A stretch of DNA of 20,000 nucleotides from Symbiodinium natans (Eukaryota > Sar > Dinophyceae > Suessiales > Symbiodiniaceae), in NCBI GenBank assembly GCA_905221605.1, contig CAJNDS010001957.1, positions 109,938-129,937 on the forward strand, written 5' to 3'. Under the pieces are notes generated by a model that did no database searches, was not told the origin of the DNA, and saw only the letters and a program-made list of their open reading frames with translations. Within the stretch, counting starts at the first letter, position 1; the number at the start of each line of letters is the position of its first letter. This document shows positions 1-8,428 of this stretch, piece after piece. The translations under genes were made by a program, and so were the position numbers.

Positions 1-161
1 TTAGGGTTTAGGGTTTATGGGTTTAGGGTTTAGGGTTTAGGGTTTAGGGTTTAGGGTTTAGGGTTTAGGGTTTAGGGTTTAGGGTTTAGGGTTTAGGGTT
101 TAGGGTTTAGGGTTTAGGGTTTAGGGTTTAGGGTTTAGGGTTTAGGGTTTAGGGTTTAGGG
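1..161 (+). repeat. TTTAGGG telomeric array 1 (left edge, partial)
   Basis: Nearly pure TTTAGGG heptamers from the first base, with one variant (TTTATGGG near base 15). The array is cut by the window edge. A true left-hand chromosome end would show CCCTAAA on this strand, so the polarity argues that this is an interstitial array or a broken contig end, not the physical terminus. Confidence 0.97.
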
Positions 162-386
162 TGTAGCACGGGTCAGCTGAACGCAATAGTGTGAAGACAT
201 GCCCACCCCAAGGCCACCCTATCACAACTCACTGCGAAACCAAACCGGAGCCAGCCAAAACCAAGCCAGCCATTCTCTTTCCGCGAAACCGAGCCGGAGC
301 CAGCCCAAACTAAGGCAACCATTCAAAACGCACACGTCGAACATTCTTGGAGGATTCTGAAAAGTGACTAGACTTCTGGGTTTTTC

Positions 387-570
387 TTGGGGCCATAAGG
401 CAAAGGATTCCCCTTCAGGTTTACGCGAAGGGGACGGTCTGGGCCGAAGGGCCCTCTCACAGAAAACTCAGGCGTGAACTTGCAGGTTGTGGGTCACTTG
501 GGTCCATAAGGCAAAGGACTCTCCTTCAGGTTTGCGCGAAGGGGACGGTCTGGGCCGAAGGGCCCTCTCA
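387..570 (+). repeat. Two copies of the GGGCCGAAGGGCC core element
   Basis: Two direct copies of about 75-80 bp, at 387-462 and 498-570. Each runs from a CCATAAGGCAAAGGA stretch through GGGGACGGTCTGGGCC to GAAGGGCCCTCTCA. GGGCC pairs with GGCCC across a GAAG loop. The same core recurs in every other cassette that keeps this region. Function unknown. Confidence 0.85.
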
Positions 571-863
571 AAAAAGGCGCGAAGAGGTTGCACTGCACCC
601 CTAGTCTGGCCCAAAGAACCAGAGCAGGGCCACACCAGAGCCAGGTGAGAGGTACTAGGCCAGGGCCAGAGCTCGGGCAGCGCTGGCTCAGCGTTCAGGC
701 TCAGGCAGGGGTAAGGCCAAGCACAGAGAAGGGCAGGCCAGGACCAGCAGGGCAGGACCAAAGCGCCAGGACCAAGGCGCCAAAGCCCAGGCAAGGCCAG
801 GACAGGGCCAGGGCCAGGGCTAGGATCGGGGCCCAGCCAAAGCCAGGACCCCGCCAAGGAGCG

Positions 864-1668
864 TCAGGGCCAGGACCAAAGCCAGGGCCAGGGCCAGGGC
901 CAGGGCCAGGACCAGGGCCAGGGCCAGGGCCAGGGCAGGGCCAGAGGGCCAGGGGGTCAGGGCCAGGGCCAGGCCAAGGGCCAGGGCCAGGGTCAGGGCC
1001 AGGGTCAGCAGGGCCAGGGCCAGGGCCAGGGCCAGGAGGGCCAGGAGGGCCAGGAGGGCCAGGAGGGCCAGGGCCAGGAGGGCCAGGGCCAGCAGGGCCA
1101 GGGCCAGGAGGGCCAGGGCCAGGAGGGCTAGGGCCGGTCAGGACCAGGAGGGCCAGGGCCAGGAGACCCAGGGCCAGGAGGGCCAGGGCAGGAGGCCAGG
1201 AGCCCTGGCCAGGAGGCAGGGCCAGGAGGGCCAGGGCCAGGAGGGCCAGCCAGGGCCAGCCAGGGCCAGGGCCAGGGCCAGGGCCAGGGCCAGGGCCAGG
1301 GCCAGGGCCAGGGCCAGGGCCAGGGCCAGGGCCAGGGCCAGGGCCAGGGCCAGGGCCAGGGCCAGGGCCAGGGCCAGGCCAGGGCCAGGGCCAGGGCCAG
1401 GGCCAGGGCCACACCAGGCCAGGGCCAGGGCCAGGGCCAGGGCCAGGGCCAGGGCCAGGGCCAGGGCCAGGGCCAGGGCCAGGGCCAGGGCCAGGGCCAG
1501 GGCCAGGGGCAGGGCCAGGGCCAGGGCCCTCGCCAGGGCCAGGGCCAGGGCCAGGGCCAGGGCCAGGGCCAGGGCCAGGGCCAGGGCCAGGGCCAGGGCC
1601 AGGGCCAGGGCCAGGGCCAGGGCCAGGGCCAGGGCCAGGGCCAGGGCCAGGGCCAGGGCCAGGGGGGC
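864..1668 (+). repeat. (GGGCCA)n hexamer array, G-quadruplex-prone
   Basis: The first part (864-1255) is irregular, mixing GGGCCA with GGAGGGCCA variants. The part from about 1256 to 1661 is almost pure GGGCCA, interrupted near 1376, 1411 and 1510-1530. G3 runs separated by three bases make the plus strand a strong G-quadruplex candidate. All six frames are essentially stop-free, which explains the long Gly-Pro, Gly-Gln, Ala-Arg and Trp-Pro frames here. I do not call these coding. A short GGCCAG relic also occurs in cassette J at 16088-16112. Confidence 0.93.
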
Positions 1669-1705
1669 CAGGTCAGGGAGGTTTTAAAGGCAAAGGATGC
1701 CCCCC

Positions 1706-1880
1706 CAGGGTTTTAGGGTTATAATATATCTAATAGGGACTATGCTAGGCGACTCTAGCTTGGCGACCCCTCAGGGGTGCGGCTGGCAGGCTCTGCAGTC
1801 CAGCAGAGCCTGCCCTGGTCTCGCTGACCGCTCGACTGCGCCCGCCTACCCCAATAGAGCTTTGAGGGGGGGCGGGCGGG
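1706..1880 (+). repeat. Conserved cassette tail (A copy) with 12-bp hairpin
   Basis: Begins with a telomere-like GGGTTTTAGGGTT followed by an AT-rich ATAATATAT (1721-1729). A perfect 12-bp hairpin follows, GGCAGGCTCTGC at 1785-1796 with GCAGAGCCTGCC at 1803-1814. The tail closes with CTGCGCCCGCCTACCCC and GGCGGGCGGG. The hairpin loop is AGTCCA here and AGCCTA in most other tails, so the stem is kept while the loop differs. This is the most diverged of the well-preserved plus-strand tails. Confidence 0.9.
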
Positions 1881-2172
1881 GTTAGGGTTTAGGGTTTAGG
1901 GTTTAGGGTTTAGGGTTTAGGTTAGGGTTTAGGGTTTAGGGTTTAGGGTTTAGGGTTTAGGGTTTAGGGTTTAGGGTTTAGGGTTTAGGGTTTAGGGTTT
2001 AGGGTTTAGGGTTTAGGGTTTAGGGTTTAGGAGTTAGGGTTTAGGGTTTAGGGTTTAGGGTTTAGGGTTTAGGGTTTAGGGTTTAGGGTTTAGGGTTTAG
2101 GGTTTAGGGTTTAGGGTTTAGGGTTTAGGGTTTAGGGTTTAGGGTTTAGGGTTTAGGGTTTAGGGTTTAGGG
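1881..2172 (+). repeat. TTTAGGG telomeric array 2
   Basis: About 290 bp of TTTAGGG with a few shorter variants (GTTAGGG at 1881, TTTAGG near 1915, GGAGTTAGGG near 2030). It starts directly after the GGCGGGCGGG end of cassette A and stops at the TGTAGCA head of cassette B. Confidence 0.97.
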
Positions 2173-2408
2173 TGTAGCACCGGTCAGCTGGACGCGATAG
2201 TTTGAAGACATGCCCACCCCAAGGCCACCCAATCACAACTCACGGCAAAACCAAGCCGGAGCCAGCCAAAACCAGCCAGCCATTCAACATTTTTCTGCGT
2301 CGGATTAGCTACATGGCGAAAGTGTGGTTTTGAAATGAGGCCTTATGAAAAACATGCCCAGAAGCTTGTGTTCAGGACATGTAAAGAAACTGCAGCCAAA
2401 AAAATTTA

Positions 2409-2450
2409 GGTTTTGCGTTGGGGGAGTCTTCGGCCGGAGGGCCTTCTCAT
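2409..2450 (+). repeat. Core element, GGCCGGAGGGCC form
   Basis: TTTGCGTTGGGGGAGTCTTC is followed by GGCCGGAGGGCCTTCTCA. GGCC pairs with GGCC around GGAG. This is the B-type version of the core seen as GGGCCGAAGGGCC in cassettes A, C, D, E, I and J. Four tandem copies of the B-type version occur in cassette G. Confidence 0.8.
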
Positions 2451-2537
2451 TGTTTTCTTTTTTCTCTATGTCGGATTGTCGAGCGGGTTTTTTCGAAGCT
2501 TTGCGCAACATAGTCAGAAGTTTCCGAGTTAAAGGCT

Positions 2538-4017
2538 CAGAAATGGTCTGGGAGAAGCCCAAAGAAACTCAGAAATGGTCTGGGGGCAGCCCAGAATCCC
2601 AGAAATCCCAAAAAAGTTGGTCTGGGAGAAGCCCAAATATGGGGGGCAGCCCGAAGCTCAGAAATGGTCGGGTGAAGCCCAAAACAACTCTGAAATGGTC
2701 TAAAAAAAGCCCAGAAGCCCAAAAAGGCTCCAAGAAACTGTCCGGGAGGAGCCCTAAAAGGTGCAGAAACTGTCCGGGAGGAGCCCAGTCCGGGAGCAGC
2801 CCTAAAAGATGCAGCCCAAAAAGGCTCAGAAACTGTCTGACAGGAGCCCAAAAAGGCTCGGAAACTGTCCGGGAGGAGCCCAACAAGGCTCAGAAACTGT
2901 CCGGGAGGAGCCCAAAAAGGCTCTGAAACTGTCCGGGAGGAGCCCAAAAAGGGCTCAGAAACTGTCCGGGAGAAGCCCAAAAACTGTCCGGGAGGAGCCC
3001 AAAACGGCTCTGAAACTGTCCGCGAGGAGCCCAAAAAGGCTCAGAAACTGTCGGGAAAAGTCCCAGAAAGATTCAGAAACTGTCCGGGAGGCTGAAACTG
3101 ACCGGGAGGAGCCCAAAAAGGCTCTGAAACTGTCCGGGAGGAGCCCAAAAAGGGCTCAGAAACTGTCCGGGAGAAGCCCAAAAAATGTTCGGGAGGAGCC
3201 CAAAACGGCTCTGAAACTGTCCGGGAGGAGCCCAAAAAGGTTCAGAAACTGTCCGGGAAAAGTCCCAAAAAGATTCAGAAACTGTCCGGGAGGAGCCCAA
3301 AAAGGCTCTGAAACTGTCCGGGAGGAGCCCAAAAAGGCTCTGAAACTGTCCGGGAGGAGCCCAAAAAGGGCTCAGAAACTGTCCGGGAGAAGCCCAAAAA
3401 CTGTCCGGGAGGAGCCCAAAACGGCTGTGAAACTGTCCGGGAGGCTCAGAAACTGTCCGGGAGGAGCCCAAAAAGGCTCCAAGAAACTGTCCGGGAGAAG
3501 CCCAAAAAGGCTCTGAAACTGTCCGGGAGGAGCTCAAAAAAGGGCTCAGAAACTGTCCGGGAGAAGCCCAAAAACTGTCCGGGAGGAGCCCAAAACGGCT
3601 CTGAAACTGTCCGGGAGGAGCCCAAAAAGGCTCAGAAACTGTCCGGGAAAAGTCCAGAAACTGTCCGGGAGGAGCCCAAAAAGGCTCTGAAACTGTCCGG
3701 GAGAAGCCCAAAAAGGCTCTGAAACTGTCCGGGAGGAGCCCAAAAAGGGCTCAGAAACTGTCCGGGAGAAGCCCAAAAACTGTCCGGGAGGAGCCCAAAA
3801 CGGCTCTGAAACTGTCCGGGAGGCTCAGAAACTGTCCGGGAGGAGCCCAAAAAGGCTCCAAGAAACTGTCCGGGAGAAGCCCAAAAAGGCTCTGAAACTG
3901 TCCGGGAGGAGCCCAAAAGAAGGCTCAGAAAGTCCAGAAACTGTCCGGGAGGAGCCCAAAAAGGCTCTGAAACTGTCCGGGAGAAGCCCGAAAAGGCTCT
4001 GAAACTGTCCGGGAGCC
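2538..4017 (+). repeat. 32-bp minisatellite (GAAACTGTCCGGGAGGAG type)
   Basis: The array opens with diverged monomers (AGAAATGGTCTGGGAGAAGC form, to about 2700) and then becomes regular. Monomers contain GAAACTGTCCGGGAGGAG, an A5 run and GGCTC, with lengths near 32 bp and shorter 20-bp variants containing GAGAAGCCC. GGCTC and GAGCC inside each monomer can pair. Because 32 is not a multiple of three, reading frames rotate through the repeat and leave long spurious frames on both strands. Confidence 0.93.
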
Positions 4018-4078
4018 CGGGTTTAAGGCCTCCCTTACTGGGAGGGTTTGAGGCAGTAAAGGGGAAGGAGCCCCCCCC

Positions 4079-4249
4079 TGGGGTTTAGGGTAATAATATA
4101 TAGCTGAGACGAGCTAGGCGACTCCAGCCAGGCGACTCCTCAGGGGTGTGCCTGGCAGGCTCTGCAGCCTAGCAGAGCCTGCCGCGGTCTCGCTGAGCGC
4201 TCGACTGCGCCCGCCTACCCCAACAGAGGTGAGAGGGGTGGCGGGCGGG
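4079..4249 (+). repeat. Conserved cassette tail (B copy)
   Basis: TGGGGTTTAGGG then TAATAATATATAG (4091-4103), a TATA-like box. Two direct copies of AGGCGACTCC follow, 14 bp apart. The hairpin GGCAGGCTCTGC (4154-4165) pairs with GCAGAGCCTGCC (4172-4183) across loop AGCCTA. The palindrome GAGCGCTC and GGCGGGCGGG close the tail. The order of elements would suit a promoter reading into the TTTAGGG array, but no transcript evidence exists here. Confidence 0.92.
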
Positions 4250-4340
4250 TTTAGGGTTTAGGGGTTAGGGTTTAGGGTTTAGGGTTTAGGGTTTAGGGTT
4301 TAGGGTTTAGGGTTTATGGTTTAGGGTTTAGGGTTTAGGG
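4250..4340 (+). repeat. TTTAGGG telomeric array 3 (shortest)
   Basis: About 90 bp of TTTAGGG with GGGGTTAGGG and TTTATGG variants, between the tail of cassette B and an indel-bearing head (GTGTTAGCAGTGGTTCAGCTG) of cassette C. Confidence 0.95.
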
Positions 4341-4725
4341 GTGTTAGCAGTGGTTCAGCTGAACCCGCCAAAAGTGTTGAAGGACATTGCCAACCCCGAG
4401 GCCACCAAACAATACTCATCACGAAACCAAACCGGAGCCAGCCGAAGCCAAGCCAGCCAGTCAAATTTCACATATCGAACATGTTCAGAGCACACTAAGA
4501 TAGAACACTGCGAATGCTTGGGACATTTGCGAGTCGTGAACTCTTGCCGAACTTGAGGCGAGCTGTTGGCGATTTCTTGGGGGGTCACTTGGGGACAGTG
4601 GCTGATTGGGACATTAGGAAATCGGAGGTCATCTGGGGCCAGACGGCAGCATGTCGAGCCTGGGACATATGCGACTTTGAGGGGGTGCCAAGCATGTCCC
4701 TTGACGGCAAAGGAGCCCCCCCTCA

Positions 4726-4769
4726 GGTTTTGCGCAGGGGACGGTCTGGGCCGAAGGGCCCTCTCACAG
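4726..4769 (+). repeat. Core element (cassette C copy)
   Basis: GGTTTTGCGCAGGGGACGG precedes a hairpin in which GGGCC (4748-4752) pairs with GGCCC (4757-4761) across GAAG. CTCTCACAGAAAA follows. The same string is preserved in D (6154-6197), E (7941-7984) and I (14398-14441). Confidence 0.82.
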
Positions 4770-4831
4770 AAAATTCCAGGGCGTGAAGAGTCCTGGAAGG
4801 GTTTAAGGCCCCCCTGCTTACTGGGAAGAGT

Positions 4832-5068
4832 GCCCAGAAACTGTCCGGGAGGACCCCAACAAGGCTCAGAAACTGTCCACAGAAACTGTCCGGAAGGAGC
4901 CCGGAAACTAAAAGGTTCAGAAACTGTCTCAGAAACTGTCCGGGAGGAGCCCAACAAGGCTCTGAAACTGTCCGGGGATGAGCCCAAGAAAGGCTCAGAA
5001 ACTGTCCGGAAAGAGCTCCAAAAAGGCGCAGAAACTGTCCGGGAGGAGCCTTTTAGTTTCTGTCCGGG
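4832..5068 (+). repeat. 32-bp minisatellite, short array (cassette C)
   Basis: About seven irregular monomers of the GAAACTGTCCGGGAGGAG family, with variants such as GTCCGGAAAGAGCTCC. Clearly the same family as in cassette B but much shorter. Confidence 0.88.
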
Positions 5069-5070
5069 AG

Positions 5071-5236
5071 GAGGTTTAGGCTCCGGGGCCTCCAAGGGGC
5101 CACGGCAGGGACCATTCCAGGGCTTCCAGGTGCCTCCAGGGCTACTGCAGAGGTGAGAAGGGGCTTCAGGCCTTTCCAGCAGCTTCAAGGGGCCTCCAGG
5201 GGCCTCCAGTCCAGGGGCTTCCAGGGCTTTCAGACA
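5071..5236 (+). repeat. GGGGCCTCCAGG-rich block (cassette C)
   Basis: GC-rich stretch built from imperfect GGGGCCTCCAGG and GGGGCTTCCAGG units between the minisatellite and the tail. Matching blocks are at 6500-6725 in D, 8305-8390 in E and 14762-14847 in I. Cassette D is longer here by extra units near 6506-6545. Confidence 0.75.
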
Positions 5237-5280
5237 GGGGCGTCCACGAACCTGTTTTAAAGGGGAAGGAGCCCCCCCCC

Positions 5281-5451
5281 TGGGGTTTAGGGTAATAATA
5301 TATAGCTGAGACGAGCTAGGCGACTCCAGCCAGGCGACTCCTCAGGGGTGTGCCTGGCAGGCTCTGCAGCCTAGCAGAGCCTGCCGCGGTCTCGCTGAGC
5401 GCTCGACTGCGCCCGCCTACCCCAACAGAGGTGAGAGGGGTGGCGGGCGGG
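5281..5451 (+). repeat. Conserved cassette tail (C copy)
   Basis: Same order as in B. TATA-like TAATAATATATAG at 5293-5305; hairpin stems at 5356-5367 and 5374-5385 around AGCCTA; GGCGGGCGGG ends at 5451. As far as can be read it is identical to the B tail. Confidence 0.93.
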
Positions 5452-5775
5452 TTTAGGGTTTAGGGTTTAGGGTTAAGGGTTAAGGGTTAAGGGTTAAGGG
5501 TTAAGGGTTAAGGGTTAAGGGTTAAGGGTTTAGGGTTTAGGGTTTAGGGTTTAGGGTTTAGGGTTTAGGGTTTAGGGTTTAGGGTTTAGGGTTTAGGGTT
5601 TAGGGTTTAGGGTTTAGGGTTTAGGGTTTAGGGTTTAGGGTGTTTCGGGTTTAGGGTTTAGGGTTTAGGGTTTAGGGTTTAGGGTTTAGGGTTTAGGGTT
5701 TAGGGTTTAGGGTTTAGGGTTTAGGGTTTAGGGTTTAGGGTTTAGGGTCTAGGGTTTAGGGTTTAGGGTTTAGGG
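5452..5775 (+). repeat. Telomeric array 4 with a TTAAGGG variant block
   Basis: Starts with three TTTAGGG, then eight consecutive TTAAGGG (5473-5528), then TTTAGGG to 5775 with one GTTTCGGG break near 5643 and one TCTAGGG near 5748. The same start pattern (three then eight) occurs at 13498-13574. Confidence 0.97.
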
Positions 5776-6257
5776 TGTAGCATTGGTCAGCTGAACGCAA
5801 AAGTGTGAAGACATGCCCACCCCGAGGCCACCCAAACAATACTCATCACGAAACCAAACCGGAGCCAGCCGAAGCCAAGCCAGCCAGTCAAATTTCACAT
5901 ATCGAACATGTTCAGAGCACACTAAGATAGAACACTGCGAATGCTTGGGACATTTGCGAGTCGTGAACTCTTGCCGAACTTGAGGCGAGCTGTTGGCGAT
6001 TTCTTGGGGGGTCACTTGGGGACAGTGGCTGATTGGGACATTAGGAAATCGGAGGTCATCTGGGGCCAGACGGCAGCATGTCGAGCCTGGGACATATGCG
6101 ACTTTGAGGGGGTGCCAAGCATGTCCCTTGACGGCAAAGGAGCCCCCCCCTCAGGTTTTGCGCAGGGGACGGTCTGGGCCGAAGGGCCCTCTCACAGAAA
6201 ATTCCAGGGCGTGAAGAGTCCTGGAAGGGTTTAAGGCCCCCCTGCTTACTGGGAAGA

Positions 6258-6500
6258 GTGCCCAGAAACTGTCCGGGAGGACCCCAACAAGGCTCAGAAA
6301 CTGTCCACAGAAACTGTCCGGAAGGAGCCCGGAAACTAAAAGGTTCAGAAACTGTCTCAGAAACTGTCCGGGAGGAGCCCAACAAGGCTCTGAAACTGTC
6401 CGGGGATGAGCCCAAGAAAGGCTCAGAAACTGTCCGGAAAGAGCTCCAAAAAGGCGCAGAAACTGTCCGGGAGGAGCCTTTTAGTTTCTGTCCGGGAGGA
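6258..6500 (+). repeat. 32-bp minisatellite, short array (cassette D)
   Basis: Monomer by monomer the same as the cassette C array, including the GTCCACAG and GGAAACTAAAAGG variants. The two cassettes were therefore duplicated as a whole, not built independently. Confidence 0.88.
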
Positions 6501-6766
6501 GGTTTAGGGGCCTTCAGGGGCCTCCAGGGGCCTCCAAGGGGCTCCGGGGCCTCCAAGGGGCCACGGCAGGGACCAGAGCCTCCAACCAGCGTTCCAGGGC
6601 TTCCAGGGGCCTCCAGGGCTACTGCAGAGGTGAGAAGGGGCTTCAGGCCTTTCCAGCAGCTTCAAGGGGCCTCCAGGGGCCTCCAGTCCGGGGGCCTCCA
6701 GGGGCTTCCAGGGCTTTCAGACAGGGGCGTCCACGAACCTGTTTTAAAGGGGAAGGAGCCCCCCCC

Positions 6767-6937
6767 TGGGGTTTAGGGTAATAATATATAGCTGAGACGA
6801 GCTAGGCGACTCCAGCCAGGCGACTCCTCAGGGGTGTGCCTGGCAGGCTCTGCAGCCTAGCAGAGCCTGCCGCGGTCTCGCTGAGCGCTCGACTGCGCCC
6901 GCCTACCCCAACAGAGGTGAGAGGGGTGGCGGGCGGG
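6767..6937 (+). repeat. Conserved cassette tail (D copy)
   Basis: TAATAATATATAG at 6779-6791; hairpin stems at 6842-6853 and 6860-6871; GGCGGGCGGG ends at 6937. Same as B and C tails. Confidence 0.93.
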
Positions 6938-7563
6938 TTTAGGGTTTAGGGTTTAGGGTTTAGGGTTTAGGGTTTAGGGTTTAGGGTTTAGGGTTTAGGG
7001 TTTAGGGTTTAGGGTTTAGGGTTTAGGGTTTAGGGTTTAGGGTTTAGGGTTTAGGGTTTAGGGTTTAGGGTTAGGGTTTAGGGTTTATGGGTTAGGGTTT
7101 AGGGTTTAGGGTTTAGGGTTTAGGGTTTAGGGTTTAGGGTTTAGGGTTTAGGGTTTAGGGTTTAGGGTTTAGGGTTTAGGGTTTAGGGTTTAGGGTTTAG
7201 GGTTTAGGGTTTAGGGTTTTGGTTTAGGGTTTAGGGTTTAGGGTTTAGGGTTTAGGGTGTTTTAGGTTTAGGTTTAGGGTTTAGGGTTAGGGTTCGGGTT
7301 TTAGGGTTTAGGGTTTAGGGTTTCGGGTTAGGGTTTTAGGGTTTAGGGTTAGGGTTTAGGGTTTAGGGTTTGGGTTTAGGGTTTTTAGGGTTTCGGGTTA
7401 GGGGTTAGGGGTTGGTTTAGGGTTAGGGTTTAGGTTTAGGTTTGGGTTTAGGGTTTTAGGGGTTAGGGTTTAGGGTTGGGTTAGGGTTTTGGGTTTAGGG
7501 TTTAGGGTTTAGGGTTTAGGGTTTAGGGTTTAGGGTTTAGGGTTTAGGGTTTAGGGTTTAGGG
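6938..7563 (+). repeat. Telomeric array 5, longest, with degenerate interior
   Basis: About 625 bp. Clean TTTAGGG flanks (6938-7065 and 7495-7563) enclose a stretch, mainly 7220-7490, full of variants: GTTAGGG, GTTTTAGGG, TTTCGGG, TTTGGG, GGGGTTAGGG. This looks like an old telomeric tract accumulating mutations between better-kept edges. Confidence 0.95.
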
Positions 7564-8044
7564 TGTAGCATTGGTCAGCTGAACGCAAAAGTGTGAAGAC
7601 ATGCCCACCCCGAGGCCACCCAAACAATACTCATCACGAAACCAAACCGGGAGCCAGCCGAAGCCAAGCCAGCCATTCAAATTTCACATATCGAACATGT
7701 TCAAAGCACACGAAGATAGAACACTGCGAATGCTTGGGACATTTACGAGTCGTGAACTCTTGCCGAACTTGAGGCGAGCTGTTGGCGATTTCTTGGGGGG
7801 TCACTTGGGGACAGTGGCTGATTGGGACACTGGGAAATCGGAGGTCATCTGGGGCCAGAAGGCAGCATGTCGAGCCTGGGACATATGCGACTTTGAGGGG
7901 TGCCAAGCATGTCCCTTGACGGCAAAGGAGCCCCCTCTCAGGTTTTGCGCAGGGGACGGTCTGGGCCGAAGGGCCCTCTCACAGAAAATTCCAGGGCGTG
8001 GAGAGTCCTGGAAGGGTTTAAGGCCCCCCTGCTTACTGGGAAGA

Positions 8045-8310
8045 GGCTCAGGAACTGTCCGAGGCAGCCCAAAAAGGCCAGAAAAGGCTCAGAACTGTCC
8101 GGGAGGAGTCTAAAAAGAAGCGCCCAAAAATGCCCAGAATCTGTCCGGGAGGAGCCCAACAAGGCTCTGAAACTGTCCCGGGATGAGCCCAAAAGAGGCT
8201 CAGAACGGTCCGGAAAGAGCCCAAAAAGGCGCAGAAACTGTCCGGGAGGAGCCTTTTAGTTTCTGTCCGGGAGGAGCCCGACAAGGCTCTGAAACTGTCC
8301 GGAGAGCCCT
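8045..8310 (+). repeat. 32-bp minisatellite, diverged (cassette E)
   Basis: Irregular monomers with GTCCGAGGCAGCCC, GAACTGTCCGGGAGGAGTC and GGATGAGCCC variants. More diverged than the arrays of B and J. Confidence 0.82.
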
Positions 8311-8428
8311 CCAGGAGCCTGCAGGGGCCTCCGCCTCCAGGCCTCCAGTCCAGGGGCCTCCAGGGGCCTCCAGGGCCTCCAGGCAGGGGCGTCCACGAAC
8401 CAGCTTTAAAGGGGAAGGAGCCCTTTTC

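Larger units (their letters stand above)
162..1880 (+). repeat. Cassette A: head, duplicated core, GGCCAG hexamer cargo, tail
   Basis: The unit begins at TGTAGCA right after the telomeric array and ends at GGCGGGCGGG right before the next one. The head (162-330) contains two diverged copies of an approximately 45-bp stretch rich in GGAGCCAGCC (about 236-276 and 282-325). Two copies of the hairpin core follow (about 387-462 and 498-570), then a hexamer array and the conserved tail. Cassettes B to E use a 32-bp minisatellite in the same place, so the middle is the variable part. No gene is visible. Confidence 0.85.
2173..4249 (+). repeat. Cassette B: head, GGCCGGAGGGCC core, long 32-bp minisatellite, tail
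   Basis: Best complete example of the F/F'/H type. The head is at 2173-2286. An AT-richer segment (2287-2520) carries the core GGCCGGAGGGCCTTCTCA (2409-2450). A minisatellite of about 1.5 kb follows, then the tail from 4079. The head-to-core part is nearly identical to 8904-9480 and, inverted, to 10284-10860. Open frames of 85 aa (minus) and 193 aa (plus) overlap on opposite strands and run into the minisatellite, so I do not call genes. Confidence 0.87.
4341..5451 (+). repeat. Cassette C: short type with 32-bp repeats and GGGGCCTCCAGG block
   Basis: The head (4341-4470) carries several single-base insertions relative to other heads. The middle (4470-4830) includes the core GGGGACGGTCTGGGCC-GAAGGGCCCTCTCA (4726-4769). 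A short 32-bp minisatellite lies at 4832-5068, a GC-rich block at 5071-5236 and the tail from 5281. Cassette D is a close copy displaced by about 1,427 bp. Overlapping frames of 277 aa (minus), 196 aa and 90 aa (plus) exist but conflict with each other and cross the repeats. Confidence 0.87.
5776..6937 (+). repeat. Cassette D: near-copy of cassette C
   Basis: Head TGTAGCATTGGTCAGCTG; core at 6154-6197; 32-bp repeats at 6258-6500; expanded GGGGCCTCCAGG block at 6500-6725; tail from 6767. Relative to C it has one extra C in the C-run before the core and extra GC-rich units near 6506-6545 and 6575-6605. A cleaner head than C suggests that C's head insertions are particular to C. Confidence 0.88.

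Noticed and set aside
588-1724. 378-residue Gly-Pro repeat frame
   Set aside because: GGGCCA hexamers are open in all frames and both strands; the frame spans cassette head, cargo and tail parts and has opposing frames of similar length. Collagen-like appearance is composition only.
162-1880. LTR or terminal-inverted-repeat transposon ends
   Set aside because: Cassette head and tail are neither direct nor inverted repeats of each other, and target-site duplications cannot be judged within telomeric repeats. No transposase or reverse transcriptase frame is present.
2345-2926. 193-residue frame with MKNMPRSLCSGHVKK start, also in F and F'
   Set aside because: It includes the hairpin core and then runs through the minisatellite. 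The homologous tandem units in cassette G do not keep a comparable frame. The outer part is shared only among very recent copies, so there is no evidence of protein-level constraint.
2538-4017. CRISPR-like array
   Set aside because: Regular 32-bp spacing, but there are no unique spacers; monomers are contiguous and near-identical, in a eukaryotic telomeric context.
4091-4183. tRNA or other Pol III gene in the tail
   Set aside because: No GGTTCGANNCC B box and no cloverleaf; the 12-bp hairpin alone does not fit a tRNA, and no T-run terminator follows.
4079-4249. Helitron-type 3' end (hairpin close to the terminus)
   Set aside because: The hairpin is about 65 bp from the end, not about 10, and the end GGCGGGCGGG lacks the CTRR terminus; no Rep/helicase sequence is present.
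7601-8113. 170-residue frame repeated identically at 14058-14570
   Set aside because: Repeated because the DNA cassette is duplicated. Related cassettes C, D and J shift or break the frame with indels, a minus-strand frame of 90 residues overlaps it, and it starts in the head repeat and ends in the minisatellite.
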